From the NCBI RefSeq assembly GCF_022346615.1, contig NZ_JAKRNS010000018.1:1-32785 (forward strand): 32,785 bases of DNA. The letters are read 5' to 3'. The position numbers and the translations under genes are program-made. Within the stretch, counting starts at the first letter, position 1. The number at the start of each line of letters is the position of its first letter. Positions 7,906-18,720 of this stretch are shown piece by piece. The DNA comes from Staphylococcus sp. ACRSN (GTDB lineage Bacteria; Bacillota; Bacilli; Staphylococcales; Staphylococcaceae). The notes beneath the pieces were generated by a model. It was not told the origin of the DNA and searched no databases. It saw nothing but the letters and a program-made list of their open reading frames with translations.

Positions 7906-9045
7906 CTATTGATGTTTTTGTCTTTTTAAATCGAGTAACTGATGTTGTAATTCATTTTCTAAATCAATAAGCTCTGTTTCAGCTTGTTGTCGCTTTGTTC
8001 TTCCTTGTTCTTGAATTTGTAATGTTTGTTCAATCGTTTCAATTATATCTTTCTGTGTTGTTTTCAATGTATCAATATCAACGACACCACGCTCATTTTC
8101 CGTTGCAGTATCGATTGCATTACGTTTCAATAGTTCAGAATTTTTCAGCAACAAATCATTCGTTGTATCTGTGACTGCTTTTTGTGCGGATACTGCATTT
8201 CGTTGTCTCATTAACGTTAAAGCAATAGACATTTGATTTTTCCACAAGGGGATACTAGTCAAAATAGAACTCTGAATTTTTTCTGCTAAGGCTTGGTTCA
8301 CATTTTGTATCATTCTAATTTGAGGTGCAGTTTGAATTGCAATTTGTCTCGACAATTGTAAGTCATAGATGCGCTTATCAAGTCTATCAACAAATTGTTC
8401 CATATCTGAAGCAGCTTGAACATCCATCTGATTCCCAGTTGATTTAGCTTTAGCTACTAATTGCGGAACATCTTCTTGTTGAATTTGATCTCTTTTTTTC
8501 TTAGCCGCTTCAATAAATAATGATAATTCATCAAAATAATCTTTATTCATATCATATAATTCATCTAACATTCCCACATCTTGCTTTAAGTTGTTTTTAT
8601 GTTTATCTAACTCAATTGATATACGATCAATTTGTGACCCTACTGATTGCATTTTAGAAAAAATTTCATTTACTGAGGCCTTTGTACGTTTGAATAAACG
8701 TTTGAATTTTGATTGGTTCTCTGGATTCAGCTCGTCTGCATTCACAGATTTTAATTTACCCATTAATCCATTTAACGATTCACCAACTGGACCCACATCT
8801 GTTGTACGCACTTCATTTAAGATGCGGTGAGAGAATTGAGACATTTTCTGTTGCGCCTCAGTTCCATAATTTAATAGATCATCATTATCCATAGGCTTAA
8901 TTTTCTTACTCAATTCATCTATTTTTTGTTGCTCTTCTGATGAAAATTGTTTAGCTTTATTAATTATTTCTGATTGATTTTCCGTTCGTTCATCGATGTA
9001 TTTATCCAATGGATGTGAATTAATAAAGTCTTTTTCTCTATCCAT
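7906..9045 (-). CDS. telA: TelA-family (toxic anion resistance) protein
   Basis: The 379-residue soluble protein is predicted to be mostly helical and coiled coil. It is similar to TelA/KlaA and to B. subtilis YceH, a family linked to tellurite and cell-envelope stress tolerance whose biochemistry is poorly defined. The C-terminal end is rich in Gln, Glu and Lys heptad-like repeats. The ATG at 9045 is chosen over the adjacent TTG at 9048, because GGAG lies nine bases before it. It is the last gene of the acyP-xpaC-telA operon, 24 bases after xpaC; xpaC-telA pairing is conserved in Firmicutes. Confidence 0.82.
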   Translation of the reverse strand: MDREKDFINSHPLDKYIDERTENQSEIINKAKQFSSEEQQKIDELSKKIKPMDNDDLLNYGTEAQQKMSQFSHRILNEVRTTDVGPVGESLNGLMGKLKSVNADELNPENQSKFKRLFKRTKASVNEIFSKMQSVGSQIDRISIELDKHKNNLKQDVGMLDELYDMNKDYFDELSLFIEAAKKKRDQIQQEDVPQLVAKAKSTGNQMDVQAASDMEQFVDRLDKRIYDLQLSRQIAIQTAPQIRMIQNVNQALAEKIQSSILTSIPLWKNQMSIALTLMRQRNAVSAQKAVTDTTNDLLLKNSELLKRNAIDTATENERGVVDIDTLKTTQKDIIETIEQTLQIQEQGRTKRQQAETELIDLENELQHQLLDLKRQKHQ

Positions 9046-9069
9046 CAAAGCTCACTCCATTCATTTAGT

Positions 9070-9690
9070 TTACTTTTTTCGCTTCTGTTCCATTTTATTT
9101 AATTCCATCTCTATATCTAACATGTTGTAATCATCTTCATTTATTCGTTTTAAATCAGCAACTAAAGTTCTTTTCACCTCATCTAAAGTAATACGTGTTT
9201 GTTCTAGCTTTTGTTTTTCCGCTTTAGACTTTTTAGGTGATTTAGCTAATCTTGTATATGATTCAATCAAATTTAATGCATTATCAATATGTGAATAGAA
9301 GAAACTTTCAACTTTGAAAAACGATGACGGTCTTTGCTTCACAGCCAAAAATATCGCACGAGAAATACGATAAATATCATTTACTTGCCTAAAGTCCTTG
9401 ATACTTCGGACGTTTACAAATGACTTTAGAATTCTTCTATTTTTATCTTGTGCATTGTTTAATTGTCCATTAACAAAATGATAGTCTCTTCGAGATAAGC
9501 CAATTTCGTTTAAATATTTTCTAGAAGTTAGACGTTGAGTAGGGAAGTAAACTACAAAGAATGTTACCGCAGAAATGAGCAAATCAAAGACAACGTATAT
9601 ATCTAAAGCAAAAATACTTATAAACCATGCGATAACAGCAACCGGAAATGCAATAATCGTCCCAAAAATTCGAGAAATATTATATCTCAA
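9070..9690 (-). CDS. xpaC: XpaC-like membrane protein
   Basis: The 206-residue protein starts with two membrane segments (about 9-30 and 33-50), followed by a basic helical cytoplasmic domain. It resembles the XpaC family (named for 5-bromo-4-chloroindolyl phosphate hydrolysis in Bacillus), whose real role is unclear. The start is a TTG at 9690 with AAGGAAG seven bases upstream; no in-frame ATG is nearby. It lies 13 bases after acyP and directly before telA, so membrane anchoring of a TelA complex is a reasonable inference. Confidence 0.75.
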   Translation of the reverse strand: MRYNISRIFGTIIAFPVAVIAWFISIFALDIYVVFDLLISAVTFFVVYFPTQRLTSRKYLNEIGLSRRDYHFVNGQLNNAQDKNRRILKSFVNVRSIKDFRQVNDIYRISRAIFLAVKQRPSSFFKVESFFYSHIDNALNLIESYTRLAKSPKKSKAEKQKLEQTRITLDEVKRTLVADLKRINEDDYNMLDIEMELNKMEQKRKK

Positions 9691-9703
9691 TTGTCATCTT
9701 CCT

Positions 9704-9973
9704 TTATATTGTTCTAAATTTATTCCAAGAATGATTTATATTTAACTCTTCAATTATATAGTCTTCAACATGCGAAGCAGGGGATGCACCTTGGGTTACT
9801 GAGTCGATAAATTTAGCCAAAGATTGTTCTTCACCTTGTGCATAAATTTCAACATAATCATTTACATTTTCTACCGTTCCAGTAATGTCATGTTTTTGTG
9901 CAATTCTTTCAGTATAGTATCGAAAGCCAACGCCTTGGACTATGCCAAAAACTTTTACATGCTTGCATTGCAT
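9704..9973 (-). CDS. acyP: Acylphosphatase
   Basis: The 89-residue protein hydrolyses the carboxyl-phosphate bond of acylphosphates. The family's catalytic Arg is R18, in the loop GIVQGVGFRYYT, and the substrate-positioning Asn is N36 (ENVNDYVEI). Length is typical. The ATG at 9973 is used because AAGAGGTGA sits just before it; a longer frame from 10009 has no ribosome site. It is the first gene of the acyP-xpaC-telA unit. A TATAAT on the minus strand at 9993-9998 is the probable -10. Confidence 0.92.
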   Translation of the reverse strand: MQCKHVKVFGIVQGVGFRYYTERIAQKHDITGTVENVNDYVEIYAQGEEQSLAKFIDSVTQGASPASHVEDYIIEELNINHSWNKFRTI

Positions 9974-10152
9974 AAAATCACCTCTTAACTTTATTATACG
10001 CAATTTCACGCTACAAAACTAATAATTGAGTTTATATATGTATCGTCTATCGGTCAAAAGTATGAGACAGATAACTTGATTTTGTATATCAACTCGTTAG
10101 AATATTACACATAGGCAAAATTTCGAAACATAGACTAGTACTTTAAAAAATA

Positions 10153-10169
10153 TATTACATAGTGTAATA
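10153..10169. promoter_or_regulatory. 17-bp palindrome in the acyP / DUF1033 divergent region
   Basis: The sequence TATTACATAGTGTAATA is a near-perfect palindrome (7 of 8 pairs) in the 326-base gap 9974-10299 between divergent genes. The gap otherwise shows the acyP -10 (9993-9998) and a possible extended -10 before the DUF1033 gene (TGTTATAGA near 10252). The palindrome could be a repressor site; no regulator is encoded nearby. Confidence 0.3.
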
Positions 10170-10299
10170 CATAACTAGTGTGGGGAGTAGTTTTAAACAA
10201 TAACACAAAAATTGGTATTTAGCCGAAAATATATTTGAATTACTATATTTTGTTATAGAAATTCAACATATTATTTTGATATTGAAAGGGGAAGGCATT

Positions 10300-10605
10300 A
10301 TGTGGACAGTTGCAAAGATTCGTGCTGATTACGAAGGCTGGTGGTTATTTAGTGACTGGACAGATCACATCATTGAACAACATGATTTCAACACATATGA
10401 TGAAATGATGACGTATTATCAAGCATTGTTAAACAAAAGTAAAATTGATTATGACAATTATTTAGTTGGAAAGTATAATATTCATGCTTTTTACAACAAT
10501 TGCGAATTAGGTTTTTGTAAAGATTGTGATGAAGATTTACAGATTTTTTATAGCTATATTGTATTAAACAATAATGAAGTTTATTTTAATTTACCAGTTA
10601 TTTAA
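10300..10605 (+). CDS. DUF1033-like protein (position of msaA)
   Basis: This 101-residue acidic soluble protein is rich in Trp and Tyr, with WTVAKIRADYEGWW at the start and a Cys pair in FCKDCDEDLQ. Both features match, from memory, the DUF1033 family of Firmicutes, whose function is unknown; the Cys pair could bind metal. The ATG at 10300 follows AAAGGGGAAGG. It lies upstream of cspA, where S. aureus has msaA of the msaABCR virulence-regulating locus. The equivalence rests on gene order only. cspA has its own promoter, so co-transcription is partial at most. Confidence 0.72.
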   Translation: MWTVAKIRADYEGWWLFSDWTDHIIEQHDFNTYDEMMTYYQALLNKSKIDYDNYLVGKYNIHAFYNNCELGFCKDCDEDLQIFYSYIVLNNNEVYFNLPVI

Positions 10606-10628
10606 TAAATAATTTTTTCACATTTGTA

Positions 10629-10657
10629 TTGCATTTATCAATAAAATGCATTATACT
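10629..10657 (+). promoter_or_regulatory. cspA promoter
   Basis: TTGCAT (10629-10634), exactly 17 bases, then TATACT (10652-10657). The spacer is nearly palindromic (TGCATTTAT and ATAAAATGCA). The predicted start near 10664 leaves a leader of about 127 bases before cspA. Confidence 0.7.
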
Positions 10658-10663
10658 CATATT

Positions 10664-10790
10664 TAAGCAATAGTTTTATTCCATATTGCAAAGAATATTG
10701 TGTCAACAGAATTTAACTGTGAAATTGTATTTTTTGTAATATGCGAATAACGCATATTGAATGAATTTTAGTCTTGGAGGTTTCACAGTT
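10664..10790 (+). promoter_or_regulatory. Structured cspA 5' leader masking the start codon
   Basis: AACTGTGAAA (10715-10724) is perfectly complementary to TTTCACAGTT (10781-10790), the bases between the GGAGG ribosome site (10776-10780) and the ATG. The helix can extend into the A of the ATG and, by G-U pairs, into the GGAGG. Inside it is a local hairpin, AATATGCG with CGCATATT (10738-10758), and a U-rich tract. Long structured leaders with temperature- or CspA-controlled folding are established for cold-shock genes; here the fold is inferred from pairing. Confidence 0.6.
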
Positions 10791-10991
10791 ATGAAACAAG
10801 GTACAGTAAAATGGTTTAACGCTGAAAAAGGTTTTGGTTTTATCGAAGTTGAAGGAGAAAACGATGTATTCGTACACTTCTCAGCAATTAACCAAGAAGG
10901 TTACAAATCATTAGAAGAAGGTCAATCAGTTGAATTTGAAGTAGTTGAAGGCGATCGCGGTCCCCAAGCTGCAAACGTTGCTAAACTATAA
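10791..10991 (+). CDS. cspA: Cold-shock protein CspA
   Basis: This 66-residue single OB-fold protein binds single-stranded RNA or DNA and melts RNA structure, acting in the cytoplasm as an RNA chaperone. The RNP1 motif KGFGFI (13-18) and RNP2 VFVHF (26-30) are intact, as is the typical start [10 protein letters not shown]. The ATG at 10791 follows GGAGG by ten bases. In S. aureus the homologue (CspA/MsaB) also affects capsule, pigment and stress genes. Its own strong promoter, foldable leader and terminator make it an independent unit. Confidence 0.97.
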   Translation: MKQGTVKWFNAEKGFGFIEVEGENDVFVHFSAINQEGYKSLEEGQSVEFEVVEGDRGPQAANVAKL

Positions 10992-11018
10992 TTATAAATT
11001 GAAATATTGACTATTTGT

Positions 11019-11047
11019 AAAGAACCTTGTTAAAGGTTCTTTTTTTA
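11019..11047 (+). terminator. Terminator of cspA
   Basis: AGAACCTT (11021-11028) pairs with AAGGTTCT (11033-11040) around GTTA, extended by A-T pairs, followed by a run of T. Confidence 0.9.
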
Positions 11048-11187
11048 TTAATAAATAGCTTTCTAAGTTCAAATTATATATAGATAAGTCACGGAATATA
11101 TCCAAACACTATTCATACAAGGTGTTCAGTGTATTATTTGTGCGATTTACAGGTTCTTCCTGTTTTAAGTAATGAAAAGAGGTCTTA

Positions 11188-11376
11188 ATGATGAAGAACT
11201 CAATATTTTGGTCTAAAGGTTTTATACCAGTATACTTTATTATAGCAGTTATACACTTTGTTGTATTTAAGGTTATAATTGATACTAATAATTACTCAAT
11301 ATATATATTTACATTAATATTGTTAGGTCTAGGTATTGCATCAATTTTATATAATAATAAATCTGAAGACTCATAA
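11188..11376 (+). CDS. Small two-TM membrane protein (position of msaC)
   Basis: This 62-residue hydrophobic peptide has two membrane segments (about 11-31 and 37-55) and an acidic polar tail ending NNKSEDS. Two adjacent ATGs (11188 and 11191) fit the AAGAGG ribosome site almost equally well. It follows the cspA terminator by about 140 bases and ends in its own terminator. In S. aureus the gene after cspA is msa/msaC, a small membrane protein implicated in sarA control; the assignment here rests on position, size and topology. Base composition is like its neighbours. Confidence 0.65.
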   Translation: MMKNSIFWSKGFIPVYFIIAVIHFVVFKVIIDTNNYSIYIFTLILLGLGIASILYNNKSEDS

Positions 11377-11413
11377 AAAACACGCACATTTCAAAAATGT
11401 GCGTGTTTTTTAT
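11376..11413 (+). terminator. Terminator of the small membrane gene
   Basis: A 16-bp stem, AAAAACACGCACATTT (11376-11391) with its complement at 11395-11410, has a three-base loop and is followed by T-rich sequence. It begins at the last base of the gene. Confidence 0.88.
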
Positions 11414-11476
11414 TTACATACTTTTAAAGTAATAAAGATATATTCAATAATTTGATAATTATCGGATATTAAAAAC

Positions 11477-11561
11477 AAACCACAATCGCTAGTATCACAA
11501 GTGCACTATGTTAAACTATGGAAAGTTTTAGTGCACAAGCATCACTAAATGATTGTGGTTT
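11477..11561 (-). terminator. Large two-tier hairpin ending the lysine operon
   Basis: Outer arms AAACCACAATC (11477-11487) and GATTGTGGTTT (11551-11561) are perfectly complementary. They enclose an inner hairpin of GTGCACTA (11501-11508) with TAGTGCAC (11529-11536), plus AAACT with AGTTT. On the minus strand the outer stem is followed by GTTTTTAAT. It begins 25 bases after the lysA stop, so it is the probable operon terminator, unusually large for one. Confidence 0.65.
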
Positions 11562-11586
11562 CATTTATTTATATTATAAATTTTTA

Positions 11587-12852
11587 TTATTTTGTATCAT
11601 TAATAATAAGTTGTCTTAATGTTTGTCTTTTTATAACTTCTCTCGCTTTACCATCTTTTAAGAAGAACACAGATGGCTTTTGCATTTGATTATAATTTGA
11701 TGCCATTGAATAATGATAAGCACCTGTCGAAAGTATAGCAAGGTAATCACCGCGTTTGACTGTACTTGGTAATTGCGCTTCTTTAATAATAATATCACCT
11801 GATTCACAAAGCTTACCAGCAAGTGTAACTGTTTCATCCGCTTCATCATTTCTATTCACTAGTAAGGCTTCGTAACTTGCATCGTATAATGCTGTACGAA
11901 TATGATCACTCATACCACCATCAATCGATACATATTTATTAACACCTGGTATATCCTTAATAGTACCAACTTCATACAAAGTAATACCTGCCTCACCAAC
12001 AATGGAACGACCTGGTTCAATACCAATTTCCGGAATTGGATAATTTGCTTCTTGAGCAATGTCCTTAATGGCTTCTGTGATTTCCTTGATACCATCTTCG
12101 ATAGGGAAACTCACATCACCTTCGACATATCGTATACTAAAACCACCACCAAGATTAATCAATTCAACATTAATATCATTTTCTTTTAACCAAGTGATTA
12201 CAATTTTAGCAGTTTCAATCATGGCTTCAGTACCTTCAATTTGTGAGCCAACATGGAAGTGGACACCTTTTAAATTCAAGCGTTTTGAATCCAATACTTT
12301 GTTAACGCCCTCAATAGCCAATCCATATTTGATAGATAAACCGAATTTGCTATCTTCTTGACCAGTCTGGATAAATTCATGTGTGTGTGCTTCTACGCCA
12401 GGATTTAATCGCAATACTACATTGACTGTTTCACTTGCAAATCGATCAATTATATCAATTTCCTCTAATGAATCTATAACAATATAGCCAACTTTACTTT
12501 CTAATGCATATTGAATTTCGTGTTTCGTTTTATTGTTACCATGAAAATGGATATGTTGCGGGTCAAATCCAGCTTCTAATGCAGTATAGAGTTCACCTTC
12601 AGATACTACATCCAATTCAAGACCTTCTTCTTGTACAAGCTTAACCATTTGGATACACGTAAATGCTTTAGATGCATAAGATATATTATAAGTTAATCCA
12701 CTCGCTTTAAAAGCTTCATGGTAACGTCTCATTTGATTCCTGATTTGTACTTCATCATATACTATAGTAGGGGTACCAAAGCTTTGTGCGATTGTTTTAA
12801 GACTTGTACCACCCATTGTTAGTTCGCCATTATTGTTATATTCTACTACCAT
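11587..12852 (-). CDS. lysA: Diaminopimelate decarboxylase
   Basis: The 421-residue PLP enzyme decarboxylates meso-diaminopimelate to L-lysine, the last step of the pathway. The PLP-binding Lys is K62 in YASKAFTC. Other family motifs are HFHVGSQI, the glycine loop LNLGGGFS, EPGRSIVGEAG, the CESGD active-site Cys, and GAYHYSMASNYN near the end. Length is normal for a fold-type III decarboxylase. The ATG at 12852 lies one base after the alr stop, and its GGAG site is inside the alr 3' end, so translation is coupled. It is the final gene of the riboswitch-controlled operon. Confidence 0.97.
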   Translation of the reverse strand: MVVEYNNNGELTMGGTSLKTIAQSFGTPTIVYDEVQIRNQMRRYHEAFKASGLTYNISYASKAFTCIQMVKLVQEEGLELDVVSEGELYTALEAGFDPQHIHFHGNNKTKHEIQYALESKVGYIVIDSLEEIDIIDRFASETVNVVLRLNPGVEAHTHEFIQTGQEDSKFGLSIKYGLAIEGVNKVLDSKRLNLKGVHFHVGSQIEGTEAMIETAKIVITWLKENDINVELINLGGGFSIRYVEGDVSFPIEDGIKEITEAIKDIAQEANYPIPEIGIEPGRSIVGEAGITLYEVGTIKDIPGVNKYVSIDGGMSDHIRTALYDASYEALLVNRNDEADETVTLAGKLCESGDIIIKEAQLPSTVKRGDYLAILSTGAYHYSMASNYNQMQKPSVFFLKDGKAREVIKRQTLRQLIINDTK

Positions 12853-12853
12853 T

Positions 12854-13927
12854 TTATCTATACTCCTTTATTAGTGAGTCATGATTCATTGCGCTGAGTT
12901 GTTCGGAATTTGCACCTACACCTTTAAATGTAAATTCATCAACGCGTATATCATTATTATATAGTATAACTTCATCTTGTGCATGTACTTCTGAATCAAC
13001 CTCTACAAACATATGACTCATCATTAAAGCTCTTATTGGATAACGTTTACCATTGATTAATGCATCATGTTTCGCCCTTGATTTTAAAATACCATCACCA
13101 TATCCAACATCAACTACAGCAAGCTTTGTATTATTTTTAGTCGCCTCATATGCAAAACTATAACCACAATAATCACCGTTTTGTACTTCGCGTATTTGAA
13201 TCACATTCCCTTTAACTGTGAGAGATTGTGTAATCATAGATTCATCCAAAGTACTATAAGGTCTAGATCCATAGAGTGCAATACCCACACGGGCATGCGT
13301 ATGATGGGGCAAAACATAGCCTTCACGATAATAGCTAGCACTATTTTGCGCATGAATCATATCAAATTGGTATCCATCTTGTAACAATGTATCGACAACT
13401 TCAAGCCATGCAGCTTTTTCAATATCATAATCTGGAACTTCAAATTCATCTGCATATCCAAAATGAGTCCACAATCCTGAAATATGCATTTTTAAAGTGT
13501 TTTTATTTTGTGCATGATGTTGTAATACTTCCTTTATTTCATCGACTGTTTTTAATCCTGAACGATGTAATAAGTTTTCAAATTCTAAATGCACATGAAT
13601 ATCATGTAAATCATCGATATAATCATAATAATATTGTAATGATGGTAAAGTCATGTGAATCTCATTATCTCTAACGGCGTCGAAGTCATAAACAGCATTC
13701 ATCAAGAAAATAGTAGCCTCAGGTGCGATTTGTCTAATTCGTATTGCTTCCTTTAATGATGTCGTACTAAATGTATTAATACCAATTTTTAAAAATTGCT
13801 CAACTGCAAAATTCAAACCATAATGATAAGCGTTATTTTTAACTACCGCCATAATATTATTATTATCAACAACATTTTCTGCATTCTTTTTAAATTCTGC
13901 TGTTTCTACTGACCAAATAGCAGTCAT
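12854..13927 (-). CDS. alr2: Alanine racemase-family protein (Alr2) in the lysine operon
   Basis: The 357-residue fold-type III PLP protein matches alanine racemase. The PLP Lys is K30 ([10 protein letters not shown]), the second catalytic base Tyr is probably Y256 (CGYSFAY), and R213 (ARVGIALYG) fits the Arg that holds the pyridine nitrogen. Several pocket motifs differ from housekeeping Alr: ENLLHR (117-122) where DTGMGR is usual, and MMSH (302-305) where the MDQ segment is usual. It may therefore prefer a substrate other than alanine. It lies between dapL and lysA, five bases after dapL and one base before lysA. In S. aureus, Alr2 is reported not to be the main alanine racemase. A role in diaminopimelate epimerisation is inference. 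Confidence 0.88.
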   Translation of the reverse strand: MTAIWSVETAEFKKNAENVVDNNNIMAVVKNNAYHYGLNFAVEQFLKIGINTFSTTSLKEAIRIRQIAPEATIFLMNAVYDFDAVRDNEIHMTLPSLQYYYDYIDDLHDIHVHLEFENLLHRSGLKTVDEIKEVLQHHAQNKNTLKMHISGLWTHFGYADEFEVPDYDIEKAAWLEVVDTLLQDGYQFDMIHAQNSASYYREGYVLPHHTHARVGIALYGSRPYSTLDESMITQSLTVKGNVIQIREVQNGDYCGYSFAYEATKNNTKLAVVDVGYGDGILKSRAKHDALINGKRYPIRALMMSHMFVEVDSEVHAQDEVILYNNDIRVDEFTFKGVGANSEQLSAMNHDSLIKEYR

Positions 13928-13932
13928 TTACA

Positions 13933-15081
13933 TTACACCTCACTATACGTTTTTAATAATTGTTCATAATAATCTGCCACACGAATCAACATATGTTCAT
14001 TGAAATTTAATGTTGCCGTATGCAATCCTGTAACATAGCCTTTAGATTCATCACGTACGCCAACAAATACAAAATAACTTGGTGCAAATTGACTATAAAA
14101 ACTAAAGTCTTCCCCAAATAAATAAGGCGTAGGTTTATCAATAATTTCAAAATTCGCTTCAGTTAATCCTTGTGTCACTTTTTGCTTTAATGAAGGATCA
14201 TTGTAAGTAGGTGGGTAACCTTCTTCAAATTTGACTTCACACTCTACATTGAATAATAATTTAACACTTTCGGATATTTTATGCATTTGCTGTTTCACAA
14301 TAGCTAAATCTTTTACATCATACGTTCTTATAGTACCTTCTAAATATCCATTGCTAGGAACTGTATTGATTGCTTCACCAGCTTCAAAATGACCCATGTG
14401 AACTATATTACGTTTCAAGCCATTTAAATGATATTGTTGAATTTGAGCAACTTGTGCTAACACATGTTGCAAAGCTTCTCCGCAAGAATGGCCTTGTTCT
14501 TTATCGGCAACATGACTAGATAACCCATGTAGAAAGAATCTGTATTCAGTTGCACTTGCAGTAATCTCTTCATCTCTAATAACAACCTTGCCTTCATCCT
14601 CAAAAGGCATGACATGAATGCCAAATACCGCTTCAATATCATATGTTTCAAACGCACCAGCTTTGATGAGGCGATTTGCGCCACCACCTGTTTCTTCAGC
14701 AGGTTGGAATATAAATACAACATTATGCGGTAGCTCACCTTTATCAGCCAATGCTTTACAACGTTTAACAAATAACATAAGTGCCGTTGTATGACCATCG
14801 TGACCACATGCATGCATAACATTATCGTTTAAACTTTTATATGAAACATCATTTTCTTCAAAAATTGGAAGGGCATCGATATCGGCACGGTAAGCAATAG
14901 TTCGTCCACTATTTCCTTCAAGAAAGGCTACTAATCCCGTTTCTAAAGGGCGATTGTATCTTACTCCTAGTCCATCTAAAAATGACGCTATATAAGTTGT
15001 CGTCTCATATTCATGGAGACTTAACTCTGGATGTTGATGTAAATGTCTTCTATGTTTTGTAACGAATTCTAATTCATTCAT
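13933..15081 (-). CDS. dapL: N-acetyl-diaminopimelate deacetylase (M20 amidohydrolase)
   Basis: This 382-residue M20-family metallohydrolase is often annotated hipO-like. In this operon its role should be removal of acetate from N-acetyl-L,L-diaminopimelate. Metal-site motifs are RADIDALP (65-72), HACGHDGH (90-97), FQPAEE (about 125-130, with catalytic and ligand Glu) and GEDFSF near residue 340. The ATG at 15081 has only a distant AAGG site, so initiation may be modest. It is separated from dapD by an unusual hairpin-rich 250-base gap but shares orientation with the rest of the operon. Confidence 0.88.
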   Translation of the reverse strand: MNELEFVTKHRRHLHQHPELSLHEYETTTYIASFLDGLGVRYNRPLETGLVAFLEGNSGRTIAYRADIDALPIFEENDVSYKSLNDNVMHACGHDGHTTALMLFVKRCKALADKGELPHNVVFIFQPAEETGGGANRLIKAGAFETYDIEAVFGIHVMPFEDEGKVVIRDEEITASATEYRFFLHGLSSHVADKEQGHSCGEALQHVLAQVAQIQQYHLNGLKRNIVHMGHFEAGEAINTVPSNGYLEGTIRTYDVKDLAIVKQQMHKISESVKLLFNVECEVKFEEGYPPTYNDPSLKQKVTQGLTEANFEIIDKPTPYLFGEDFSFYSQFAPSYFVFVGVRDESKGYVTGLHTATLNFNEHMLIRVADYYEQLLKTYSEV

Positions 15082-15189
15082 TTAAGATCATATCCTTTTT
15101 ATATTATTGTCAATTAAATAATTGAATTCATGCAGCTTAATTAAAATAAAAGGCTGTGCTTATACTATGTATATAAATTTTCAAAAAAT

Positions 15190-15303
15190 GGAGGAAAAGA
15201 AATTGTAAGTTAATGGCGTAAAATGACGTACCATTAACCAAAAGTATCTTTATCCTCCGATAATATTGAGTAAAAACAACATAACACAAAACTGTTTTAC
15301 TCA
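15190..15303 (-). other. Hairpin-rich intercistronic gap between dapD and dapL
   Basis: The 249 bases 15082-15330 hold no convincing gene. At 15190-15258 a long imperfect hairpin forms. GGAGGAAAAG (15190-15199) faces CTTTATCCTCC (15248-15258), with an inner perfect stem GTTAATGG (15209-15216) with CCATTAAC (15231-15238). A second hairpin pairs TGAGTAAAA (15267-15275) with TTTTACTCA (15295-15303). On the transcribed strand neither is followed by a U-run, so mRNA processing or stability is likelier than termination. Confidence 0.5.
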
Positions 15304-15330
15304 TTTCAATTAGTGAATCTTTAATTTATA

Positions 15331-16050
15331 TTAGTCATTTAATTTTCTTAATGCTGAGACGATTTCACGTTTAGAATCTTCAACTTCACTTGTTTGCTTG
15401 ATTACTTTAGCTGGCGTACCTGCTACAACTGCTCCTGCTGGAACATCTTGGGTAACAATTGCTCCAGCAGCTACTACTGCGCCTTCACCAACACGTACAC
15501 CTTCAAGAATAACAGCATTAGCACCAATCAATACATTATCCTCAATTACAACAGGTGAGGCACTAGGTGGCTCAATTACACCTGCAAGTACTGATCCAGC
15601 TCCGACATGTACGTTCTTACCAGTTGTTGCTCGTCCGCCAAGCGTAGCATTCATATCTACCATAGTTCCTTCACCAACAACTGCTCCGATGTTAATTGTT
15701 GCACCCATCATCACAACTGCTCCGTCTTCAATAATAGCTTGTTCTCTGATAAATGCACCTGGTTCAATACGAGCATTCGTATTTGTTAAATCTTTTAATG
15801 GAATTGCAGAGTTACGACGATCCATTTCGATTTCTAACTCAGTAAATGCATTTTGATGTTGTTCGTAAAATGGTTTCCAATCATCCGCTTCACAGAAGAT
15901 TACTTTTGAATCTTCAGAACCAAAAACTTTAAAGTTTTCTGGGAAAGTTACATCGTTAAAGTTTCCATTTGCATATACTTTAATTGGTGTTGTCTTTTTT
16001 GCATCACTAATATATTGAATAATTTCTTCTGCCGTTAAATGTTGTACCAT
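15331..16050 (-). CDS. dapD: Tetrahydrodipicolinate N-acetyltransferase
   Basis: The 239-residue enzyme transfers acetyl from acetyl-CoA to tetrahydrodipicolinate, committing the pathway to the acetylated route. The N-terminal 90 residues match the DapH-type family. The C-terminal half is a left-handed beta helix of hexapeptide repeats ([18 protein letters not shown] and later [16 protein letters not shown]), ending in the PAKVIK tail. It is called dapD by custom in staphylococci, dapH elsewhere. The ATG at 16050 follows AAGGAG, and 22 bases separate it from dapB. Confidence 0.95.
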   Translation of the reverse strand: MVQHLTAEEIIQYISDAKKTTPIKVYANGNFNDVTFPENFKVFGSEDSKVIFCEADDWKPFYEQHQNAFTELEIEMDRRNSAIPLKDLTNTNARIEPGAFIREQAIIEDGAVVMMGATINIGAVVGEGTMVDMNATLGGRATTGKNVHVGAGSVLAGVIEPPSASPVVIEDNVLIGANAVILEGVRVGEGAVVAAGAIVTQDVPAGAVVAGTPAKVIKQTSEVEDSKREIVSALRKLND

Positions 16051-16072
16051 AATTTAATACGCTCCTTGAGTT

Positions 16073-18670
<2,598 letters not shown>

Positions 18671-18720
18671 AATTATTACACTCCAATTATAATTTGATTT
18701 TTATAAAAATTTTAGAAAAT

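Noticed and set aside
9974..10009. 12-residue extension of acylphosphatase
   Set aside because: The internal ATG at 9973 has an AAGAGGTGA site and gives the normal family length; the extension covers the -10 element.
12059..12361. Open frames antisense to lysA (also 11902-12189)
   Set aside because: They have no ribosome site, no known domains, and full overlap with a confident gene.
15130..15236. Possible short peptide genes on the minus strand in the dapD-dapL gap
   Set aside because: The best candidates (17 and 34 codons) have a GGAGG too far from the start, show no lysine-rich leader pattern, and cross the hairpin arms.
15398..15856. 152-codon + strand open frame rich in Thr, Ala, Pro and Ser
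   Set aside because: It is antisense to the hexapeptide-repeat part of dapD; the repeated composition reflects the repeat codons on the real strand.
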